Assembly (NCBI GenBank): GCA_024275775.1
Contig: JAJRYM010000218.1
Coordinates: forward strand, 1 to 5,117
Reading direction: 5' to 3'
DNA length: 5,117 nt
From: Nitrospirota bacterium
GTDB taxonomy: Bacteria; Nitrospinota_A; UBA7883; JACRGQ01
The notes under the pieces were generated by a model. The model was given only the letters and a program-made list of their open reading frames with translations, did no database searches and had not been told where the DNA came from. The translations under genes were made by a program, and so were the position numbers. This document shows, in pieces, positions 1 to 5,117 of the stretch; the first letter of the stretch is position 1; each line of letters begins with the position of its first letter.

Positions 1-1251
1 CGTCAGGGGGTCTTTTCTGATTTCTCTCAGCAGTCCGAAGCCGTCCATAACCGGCATGCTCAGGTCGGTTATTACAAGGTGCGGTTTTACTTTCCGCGCC
101 GTTTCAAGGCCTTCTTCTCCGTTTTCGGCTTCAAACACCTCCAGCTTCTTTTTTTCAAGATAAAGCCGGTACAGCTCCCTCGTGCTTTTGTCGTCTTCGA
201 CCAGCAGTATGCGGGGTTTCATGTACGGCAGTCTGGCGGTGAAGACCGATCCTGCCCCCGGCTGTGCCTGGCAGGTTAGCAACCCTTTGTGCAAGGCCAT
301 TATCTCCCTGCTTAGAAAGAGTCCCAGGCGGGGGCCGGGGTTGGTTGAGGCGCCGGAGCCGGGCTGTCTGAATTCAAAAAGTTCGCTGATGGCGTTAGGC
401 TCCATCCCTTTGCCGGTGTCGGATACGGCTATTGAGGCCGCCTCGCCGTCCGGAATATATATAGTAACAATTCCGCCGGCGTTACAGGCGTTTACGGCGT
501 TGCTTACGAGGTTATCCAGAACATATCCGAAAAGAACCGGGTCGGCATAGAAATCGGTTTCCGGGGGTATCTCGTTTTTAAGTTTCACCTTTCTTCGCTC
601 TGCTTGCGCGGCGAACGTTTTAACCACCAGTCCGGCAAGAACGGCCGTATCGAAAAAGCGCGGGGAGGGTGAAAGACCGCCGCTTTTCAGGCTGTAAAAA
701 CTCAGCAGTTTTCCAAGAAGTTTTTTTGTATTAACGGCATCCGCAAGTGTGCTTGAAAGATCGGTATCGGATGCGGCGTCAGGCGGTTGGCCGCTATCCT
801 GCCTAAAACCCCGCAAAGATGCGATAAGGGCATCGAGAGAAGTTTTCAGGCTATCGGAAACAAGCCCTGCTTTGCTATGCAGTTCGATTGCTTTCTTTGC
901 CGGCGGCGGGGCGGCGGGGCGTCTGCTATCTCTTTCCCGGCAGGAAAAAGCGTCGCAGATTTTCGCCAGCAAACAGCCCAGAACATTGCCGTATCCGCCT
1001 AATCCCGCTTCAGGATGTTTTTCAGAAAGCGATTCAAGGCAGTCGCCGAAAATCCGGCCGAGGTTTTCGGGTGAAGCGCCGCCGGCGACCCATTCCCAAA
1101 CAATCTCCTCAACCTCTTCCGGCGAACCCTTTTTTCCTCCGAAAACGGATTCCTCTATAAGGGCAATGAGGCTTTCGGATATTTTTCTATCTTCCACGGC
1201 TTTCCCATGCTTTCCGGCGCCCGCCTTCAGCCAAACACGGCGGAACGCCAC
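1..1251 (-). CDS. Hybrid sensor histidine kinase / response-regulator receiver protein (C-terminus cut by window edge)
   Basis: Soluble two-component signalling protein; 417 codons are visible and there is no membrane segment. Residues count from GTG at 1249-1251. Order: helical N-terminal region (about 20-105), Ala/Pro-rich linker (109-120), dimerisation-type helices (about 121-192), HATPase_c domain (about 238-341) and a receiver from 344. ATPase motifs seen: N-box LDNLVSNAVNAC (245-256, Asn251), G1 box DTGKGM (278-283), F-box LFEF (291-294) and G2-like PGPRLGLFL (305-313). Receiver motifs: LLVEDD (acidic pair 353-354) and VITDLSMPVMDG with phospho-acceptor Asp396; the rest of the receiver lies beyond base 1. 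The segment LVSDSLKTSLDAL (130-142) aligns with an H-box but has Asp133 instead of His; His125 is the only nearby histidine. The start is uncertain: an in-frame TAA at 1258-1260 limits it, GTG 1249-1251 abuts AGAGG without the usual spacing, and GTG 1195-1197 is the alternative. A strong promoter lies just upstream. Confidence 0.88.
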   Translation of the reverse strand, partial: MAFRRVWLKAGAGKHGKAVEDRKISESLIALIEESVFGGKKGSPEEVEEIVWEWVAGGASPENLGRIFGDCLESLSEKHPEAGLGGYGNVLGCLLAKICDAFSCRERDSRRPAAPPPAKKAIELHSKAGLVSDSLKTSLDALIASLRGFRQDSGQPPDAASDTDLSSTLADAVNTKKLLGKLLSFYSLKSGGLSPSPRFFDTAVLAGLVVKTFAAQAERRKVKLKNEIPPETDFYADPVLFGYVLDNLVSNAVNACNAGGIVTIYIPDGEAASIAVSDTGKGMEPNAISELFEFRQPGSGASTNPGPRLGLFLSREIMALHKGLLTCQAQPGAGSVFTARLPYMKPRILLVEDDKSTRELYRLYLEKKKLEVFEAENGEEGLETARKVKPHLVITDLSMPVMDGFGLLREIRKDPLT

Positions 1252-1283
1252 CCTCTTTTATAATAATTTTCTTATCTAAAAGT

Positions 1284-1312
1284 ATTATATTTTTATATTC
1301 GCGATTAATCAA
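1284..1312 (-). promoter_or_regulatory. Sigma-70-type promoter for the hybrid kinase gene
   Basis: On the minus strand a perfect TATAAT (-10, 1284-1289) lies 17 bp from TTGATT (-35, 1307-1312), which matches TTGACA in four of six positions. The spacing is optimal and the surrounding DNA is very AT-rich. A transcript would begin near 1277, giving a leader of about 26 nt before the GTG at 1251. An 8-bp perfect palindrome, GATTAATC (1303-1310), overlaps the -35 element and could be an operator. The kinase therefore probably has its own promoter rather than relying only on read-through from the LuxR gene. Confidence 0.7.
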
Positions 1313-1338
1313 GCGCCTTTCTTGCAGTCGAGGAGTTT

Positions 1339-2250
1339 TCACCCTTCCTTATCGGTAATGCCGATATGCCTGAAAAAAGCGGAGACCAGCGCCATTCTGC
1401 TTCCGACTCCGACTTTTCTGAAAATATTCTTCAAATGCTGTTTGACGGTATAAATGCTTATTTCAAGAGCTTCCGATATCGATTCGTTGGAACGCATCAG
1501 AAGCAACATATCGAAAATGCGCGATTCCTGAGGGGTAAGGCTTTTTCTGGCCGTAACTTCCTGCGCGTATGTTTCGCGCGCGTCTTCAAGCAGTACTTTC
1601 ATAAGCTGGTTTTTGTAAACCGATGTTTCCAGTTCGGCCAGTTTTTCCGCGCGCAGTTTTTTAGGGGAAAACTGCGGCGGGAAAATAACCTTGAGCTTTT
1701 GCTGTGAAGCCCTGGAATCATAAACGACCAGATGCGATTTCGGCAGGCCGGCAACAGCCTTTTTTGATAGCAGAAGCGCAAGAGAGTAGGTGGAAAAGCT
1801 TTCGGGGAAATTCGCAAAAGCCGGAGCGGCGTGGCTGTAGTTTCTTGCCACGCATTCGTCATGTTCGCAGTTCAGATCTGTCGCCAGCCTCAGGCCGGTG
1901 CGATCTTTAAGGCGGCGTTCCCAGAAACTGTCCTGAAAGTCTATTCTGAACGCTTTTTCTTCGGCCGCCTTTTGCCGTTCAACAAGCTCCTCGCAGGAGA
2001 TGAATTCAAAAATACCGGCGCTCGGGGACGGCTTCCGCTCCTGCGGCGGCGTAAAGAAATCCGGCAGAAGATTCTTCAGCCGTTCTTCTTTGTTTTGTTC
2101 CGCCACAAGCAGGCATAATTCACCTTTCCGAATCCCGGCTTCGAAATACAGGCTTATCGCCAGCCCCAGCTCTTTATTATTCGGGAAAACACCAAGCATA
2201 TTCAGGCCCGGTTCAGCGCCCTCGACGGCGCTTTTAATCCACTCAAACAT
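1339..2250 (-). CDS. LuxR-family transcriptional regulator with MEDS-like N-terminal sensory domain
   Basis: DNA-binding regulator of 303 residues with an ATG start and a GA-rich ribosome site just upstream. The C-terminus (about 238-293) is a GerE/LuxR helix-turn-helix: it begins SLTPQESRIF, has the recognition-helix region ISIYTVKQHLKNIFRKVGV, and ends in SRMALVSAFF. The N-terminus (about 17-190) has the pattern of MEDS domains: an opening GVFPNNKELG, a helix then GIRKGELCLLVA (39-50), a middle LRLATDLN strand (120-127), and a late LVVYDSR strand (174-180). MEDS domains are known from DcmR and related regulators and are proposed to sense small organic compounds; the ligand here is unknown. 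There is no receiver domain, so it is not a classical response regulator. The His-Cys often seen near the start of MEDS domains is absent; a Cys128-His130-Cys133-His140 cluster sits in the middle. It lies between the TRAP receptor and the kinase, and may regulate either or itself. The HTH assignment is firm; the MEDS assignment is good but not certain. Confidence 0.9.
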   Translation of the reverse strand: MFEWIKSAVEGAEPGLNMLGVFPNNKELGLAISLYFEAGIRKGELCLLVAEQNKEERLKNLLPDFFTPPQERKPSPSAGIFEFISCEELVERQKAAEEKAFRIDFQDSFWERRLKDRTGLRLATDLNCEHDECVARNYSHAAPAFANFPESFSTYSLALLLSKKAVAGLPKSHLVVYDSRASQQKLKVIFPPQFSPKKLRAEKLAELETSVYKNQLMKVLLEDARETYAQEVTARKSLTPQESRIFDMLLLMRSNESISEALEISIYTVKQHLKNIFRKVGVGSRMALVSAFFRHIGITDKEG

Positions 2251-2251
2251 T

Positions 2252-2259
2252 CTCCCCTC
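2252..2259 (-). promoter_or_regulatory. Ribosome binding site of the LuxR-type gene
   Basis: On the minus strand GAGGGGAG lies just before the ATG at 2248-2250. The purine core GAGGGG ends three to four bases from the start codon, a short but workable spacing. No comparable upstream alternative start was seen, so this supports the annotated ATG. Confidence 0.6.
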
Positions 2260-2340
2260 TTTTTGACAAGCCGCTTTTTCGGTTTATTTCTAATATTCTC
2301 CCATTTTTTCAAATATTTAGCGATCCCTCTAAAGTGTTAC

Positions 2341-2367
2341 AAACAGTTTTCTGTAAAAAGACTGTTT
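2341..2367. repeat. Inverted repeat AAACAGT-N13-ACTGTTT, candidate operator
   Basis: Perfect 7-bp arms (2341-2347 and 2361-2367) are separated by 13 bp. Within it a third half-site, CTGT at 2351-2354, forms a shorter dyad with ACAG at 2343-2346 (4-bp spacer) and a direct repeat 11 bp from CTGT at 2362-2365, about one helical turn. It lies in the 172-bp gap upstream of the LuxR-type gene and downstream of the TRAP receptor gene. The stem is AT-rich and not followed by a T-run on the minus strand, so a protein-binding site is more likely than a terminator. The cognate protein is unknown; the adjacent LuxR-type protein is the obvious guess. Confidence 0.45.
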
Positions 2368-2422
2368 TAGGAGTACGGAGAAGCCGTAAAGAGAAACTTG
2401 ATAAAACTAAAAAATGGACTAT

Positions 2423-3454
2423 TTAGGACGGATTTTGGTGAGCTGTCGCCGCTTTAATGAGATTATTCCATTGGGGGTACCGGCTGTACATGCTTCGAAA
2501 AGTCTCTATCCATATCTTTTTTTCTTCCGGCGAAAGAGTGGTTATTTCCGTTTTCCCGGCGTTAAGAATTCTTTTTTTGTCCCTCAGGTCAATTTCGAGG
2601 GCGATTTTTCTTTCGTAATCGGTCGCTTCTTTTACAGCGTCTGCCACCGATTTCTGCAAATCCGGCGGAAGTGAATCCCAGAACTTCCGGCTTGTCAGCA
2701 GAACGTATCCCAGATAGCCGTGGTCGGTTTCGGTTATATATTTTTGAACCTCATTGAACTTCTGGGTGTATATGTTGAACCATGTATTTTCCTGCCCGTC
2801 TATAACCCCCTGCTCCAGCGCGGTATAAACCTCCGAGAAAGGCATTATCTGCGGATTGGCGTTTATATGCAGAAACTGTGCTTCCAGCACTTTGGAAGAC
2901 ATTATCCTGAATTTCAACCCTTTGGCGTCGGACGGTTTGCGAATCGGGCGGCTGTTGTTGCCTAGCTGTTTATAACCTCCGTCCCAGAAAGAAAGAAGTT
3001 TGTATCCTTTCTTTTCCAGCAAATCGGACAGCATGGAGCCGAGCCTCCCGTCGAAAGCCGCGTGCATGTCGTCCCCGGACGGGAACAGATACGGCAGATC
3101 AACCACCTGAAACTCAGGCACTATGGTGGTCAGCTTGGCCGTGGAGGGGCAGATTATCTGCACGCTGTTCATCAAAAGCGCGCTTACGGCGTCGTTATCT
3201 TTATAAAGCTGGGAGTTTGGATAGACCGAAACTTTTACGCGCCCCCCCGAAATCCGTTCCAGCTCCTGCTTAAAAAACTCCGCCGCTTTCCCTTTCGGCG
3301 TATCGACAGCTGTTACATGGGAAAACTTTATGTTGAAAACCTTTGTTTCTGGTTTTTTGGAACTGCACGAAACTGCAAGCGGAACTGTTATTAAAACGGC
3401 CAGCAGGCAAAATTGCGCAAACTTTCCCACACCTTTCCGCAGTCCCTTTTTCAT
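2423..3454 (-). CDS. TRAP transporter substrate-binding lipoprotein, DctP family
   Basis: Extracytoplasmic solute receptor for a tripartite ATP-independent periplasmic (TRAP) transporter, which captures small carboxylates and hands them to an ion-driven permease. Counting from ATG 3452-3454 it has 343 residues, normal for the family. The N-terminus is basic (MKKGLRKGVGK), then hydrophobic, ending in LAVSC with lipobox Cys30, so it is probably membrane-anchored. Family signatures: IKFSHVTAVDTPKGKAAEFF near the mature start; the VDLPYLF segment (118-124); GLKFRIMSS (179-187) with Arg183, the usual carboxylate-contacting arginine; and the conserved block PFSEVYTALEQGVIDGQEN (205-223). A TTG at 3458-3460 would add two residues and overlap the acs stop; ATG is preferred, although neither has a strong ribosome site and coupling to acs translation is likely. 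No DctQ or DctM membrane subunits lie downstream here, so its permease is elsewhere or it acts as a sensory receptor. The substrate cannot be read from sequence; the link to acs suggests a short-chain organic acid. Confidence 0.92.
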   Translation of the reverse strand: MKKGLRKGVGKFAQFCLLAVLITVPLAVSCSSKKPETKVFNIKFSHVTAVDTPKGKAAEFFKQELERISGGRVKVSVYPNSQLYKDNDAVSALLMNSVQIICPSTAKLTTIVPEFQVVDLPYLFPSGDDMHAAFDGRLGSMLSDLLEKKGYKLLSFWDGGYKQLGNNSRPIRKPSDAKGLKFRIMSSKVLEAQFLHINANPQIMPFSEVYTALEQGVIDGQENTWFNIYTQKFNEVQKYITETDHGYLGYVLLTSRKFWDSLPPDLQKSVADAVKEATDYERKIALEIDLRDKKRILNAGKTEITTLSPEEKKIWIETFRSMYSRYPQWNNLIKAATAHQNPS

Positions 3455-3456
3455 GC

Positions 3457-5117
3457 TCAAGCTTTCGCTTTTCTCTCCTCGACAAGCTGTTCCACAACCG
3501 AAGGGTCCGCGAGCGTCGAGGTATCTCCGAGGGCGCCGTATTCCTCTTCGGCTATTTTCCGCAGGATGCGGCGCATTATTTTGCCGCTCCTTGTTTTTGG
3601 AAGCCCGCCGGTTATATGAACCACATCCGGTTTGGCTATCGGCCCCAGATGCTTGCCAACCTGCTCCCTTAAAACCTTTTCCAGACCGTCGTCGCCTCCC
3701 GCGCCGATGTTCAGGATAACGTAGGCGTAAAGCGCCTGTCCCTTGATGTCGTGCGGCATAGGCACAACCGCCGCTTCCGACACGGCCGGATGGGCCACGA
3801 GGGCGCTTTCGACTTCCGCCGTTCCGATGCGGTGGCCGGCAACGTTTATAACGTCGTCCACCCTGCCCATAAGCCAGTAATAGCCGTCCTCGTCCACTCG
3901 CGCGCCGTCGCCGGTAAAGTAGTTGCCGGGATATTGCGAAAAATATGTTTCCCTAAACCTTTCCCGGTGGTTGTAAACGGTGCGCATCATGCCGGGCCAC
4001 GGTTTGGTGATAACGAGATAGCCGCCTTCGTTTACCTCTGCTTCCGAGCCGTCCTGCCGGATGACTTTCGGGGCTACCCCGAAAAACGGGAAAGTGGCCG
4101 AACCCGGTTTCAGCGGCGTGGCGCCTGCGAGCGGAGTGATAAGTATCCCGCCCGTTTCGGTCTGCCACCATGTATCGACTACCGGCACCCGCTCATGTCC
4201 GACAGTCCGGTAATACCACATCCACGCTTCCGGGTTGATAGGCTCGCCGACGGTGCCGAGCACTTTTATGCTGGATAGGTCATACTTGTTCACCCATTCG
4301 TCACCGCAGGCCGCCAGCGCTCTTATGGCCGTCGGCGCGGTGTAGAAAATGTTCACGCTATATTTATCCACCATCTTCCAGAACCGCCCGGCATCGGGGT
4401 AGGTCGGCACCCCCTCGAACATCATGCTGGTCGCGCCGTTGGCCAGCGGGCCGTAAACGATGTAGCTGTGGCCGGTTATCCAGCCGATATCGGCCGTGCA
4501 CCAGTGGATATCGCCGTCGTGATAATCGAAGATGTATTTGAAGGTCTGCATGGTGTAAAGCAGATAGCCGCCGGTGGTGTGTAGAACCCCTTTCGGTTTG
4601 CCGGTGGAGCCGGATGTGTAGAGTATGAAAAGAGGGTCTTCGGCGTCCATCACTTCTGGTTCGCAGAAAGCGTTTTCGGGCTGTTTTGCCGCTTCGTCAT
4701 GGAGCCATACGTCGCGCCCTTCCGCCATCGCAACCTCTTGGCCGGTATGTTTTACGACTATCATCCGGCTTATCGGCGAATTTTCCCCGCATGCTTTATC
4801 GGCAATAGATTTAAGATTTATCGTTTTACCGCCCCGATAGCCTCCGTCCGCCGTTATAAGAAGCCCCGACCCGCAGTCGTGAATTCTGTCCCGCAGGGAT
4901 TCGGCCGAGAACCCGCCGAAAACAATCGAATGAATCGCTCCTATCCGCGCGCAGGCCAGCATGCCTACGGTCAACTCCGGTATCATCGGCAGATAAATGG
5001 TTACCCGGTCGCCTTTTTTAACGCCGTTACTCTTCAGCACGAGGGCGAACCGGTTTACCTCGTCCAGCAGTTCTTTGTAGCTGATTTTTCTGGTAGCGTT
5101 TTCGTCGTCCCCTTCCC
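3457..5117 (-). CDS. acs: Acetyl-CoA synthetase, AMP-forming (N-terminus cut by window edge)
   Basis: Cytoplasmic enzyme that turns acetate, ATP and CoA into acetyl-CoA, AMP and pyrophosphate through an acetyl-adenylate. 552 complete codons are visible; compared with the usual length of about 650, roughly the first 100 residues are missing. The reading frame is open to the right edge, beginning EGDDENATRKISYKEL, which matches the known Acs segment; the GTG at 5038-5040 is internal, not a start. Motifs (numbered from the first visible codon): ACARIGAIHSIVFGGFS (54-70), the nucleotide-binding loop YTSGSTGKPKG (166-176), CTADIGWITGHSY (206-218), YTAPTAIRAL (258-267), VDTWWQTETGG (313-323) with the tryptophan that limits the acyl pocket to acetate, YFTGDGA (399-405), the hinge-region GRVDDVINVAGHR (417-429), and PKTRSGKIMRR (506-516) whose Lys512 is the residue known to be inactivated by acetylation in this family. 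No damage is seen in the visible part. The stop TGA (3457-3459) is 2 nt from the next gene's ATG. Confidence 0.97.
   Translation of the reverse strand, partial: EGDDENATRKISYKELLDEVNRFALVLKSNGVKKGDRVTIYLPMIPELTVGMLACARIGAIHSIVFGGFSAESLRDRIHDCGSGLLITADGGYRGGKTINLKSIADKACGENSPISRMIVVKHTGQEVAMAEGRDVWLHDEAAKQPENAFCEPEVMDAEDPLFILYTSGSTGKPKGVLHTTGGYLLYTMQTFKYIFDYHDGDIHWCTADIGWITGHSYIVYGPLANGATSMMFEGVPTYPDAGRFWKMVDKYSVNIFYTAPTAIRALAACGDEWVNKYDLSSIKVLGTVGEPINPEAWMWYYRTVGHERVPVVDTWWQTETGGILITPLAGATPLKPGSATFPFFGVAPKVIRQDGSEAEVNEGGYLVITKPWPGMMRTVYNHRERFRETYFSQYPGNYFTGDGARVDEDGYYWLMGRVDDVINVAGHRIGTAEVESALVAHPAVSEAAVVPMPHDIKGQALYAYVILNIGAGGDDGLEKVLREQVGKHLGPIAKPDVVHITGGLPKTRSGKIMRRILRKIAEEEYGALGDTSTLADPSVVEQLVEERKAKA

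Noticed and set aside
1..222. Separate response-regulator gene starting at the ATG at 220-222
   Set aside because: The frame is continuous with the kinase with no stop between them, and no ribosome binding site lies at a suitable distance before this ATG; a fused protein is the simpler reading.
899..921. GC-rich CGG-type simple repeat
   Set aside because: It is short and explained as codons for the Ala/Pro-rich linker in the kinase.
749..1279. Long plus-strand open frame of 176 codons
   Set aside because: It lies wholly opposite the kinase gene, whose minus-strand product shows clear domain motifs, while the plus-strand product is Ser/Pro/Arg-rich with no recognisable family.
2263..2296. 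TTGACA followed by TAATAT on the plus strand as an antisense promoter
   Set aside because: The spacing is 22 bp, too long for a sigma-70 promoter, and no hexamer resembling TATAAT lies at 16-18 bp.
2311..2341. TTGTAA with 17 bp to TAAATA as the promoter of the LuxR-type gene
   Set aside because: The -10 matches only three of six consensus positions, so it is too weak to annotate; the gene may also be reached by read-through from acs and the TRAP receptor.
2401..2425. T-run after the TRAP receptor gene as an intrinsic terminator
   Set aside because: Six T residues follow the stop on the minus strand, but no stable GC-rich stem precedes them; only a 5-bp AT pairing can be drawn.

Overview
The window holds four genes, all on the minus strand, reading in transcription order from the right edge to the left: the 3' part of an AMP-forming acetyl-CoA synthetase gene (acs), a TRAP-type substrate-binding lipoprotein, a LuxR-family regulator with a MEDS-like sensory domain, and the 5' part of a hybrid histidine kinase fused to a response-regulator receiver. 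Both end genes run off the window. I see no RNA genes, insertion sequences, CRISPR arrays or phage genes. The two real gaps (2251-2422 and 1252-1338) are AT-rich and hold the regulatory signals.

Organism: a bacterium with roughly balanced base composition. A lipobox-bearing TRAP receptor and an Acs very close to the proteobacterial type suggest a diderm that lives on small organic acids. The sequence alone does not fix the phylum. An uncultured or metagenome-derived lineage is plausible, but this is only an impression.

Layout: acs (5117-3457) runs directly into the TRAP receptor gene (3454-2423), with 2 nt between the stop and the preferred ATG, so the two are almost certainly co-transcribed and probably translationally coupled. 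A 172-bp gap follows, with a dyad of ACAG/CTGT half-sites, and then the LuxR-type gene (2250-1339). An 87-bp gap contains a convincing sigma-70-like promoter (TTGATT, 17 bp, TATAAT) that points at the kinase gene (1251-1).

How they may work together (inference): a small organic acid is bound outside by the TRAP receptor and activated inside by Acs. The two regulators next door would adjust expression. This recalls loci where acs is controlled by a hybrid kinase and a LuxR-type regulator (the CrbS/CrbR-type logic of Vibrio and Pseudomonas), but neither regulator here looks orthologous: the LuxR protein has no receiver domain and the kinase is soluble. The oddest points are that the kinase H-box appears to carry Asp where the phospho-accepting His should be, that the receiver is joined to the ATPase domain with almost no linker, and that the TRAP receptor has no membrane subunits beside it in the window.
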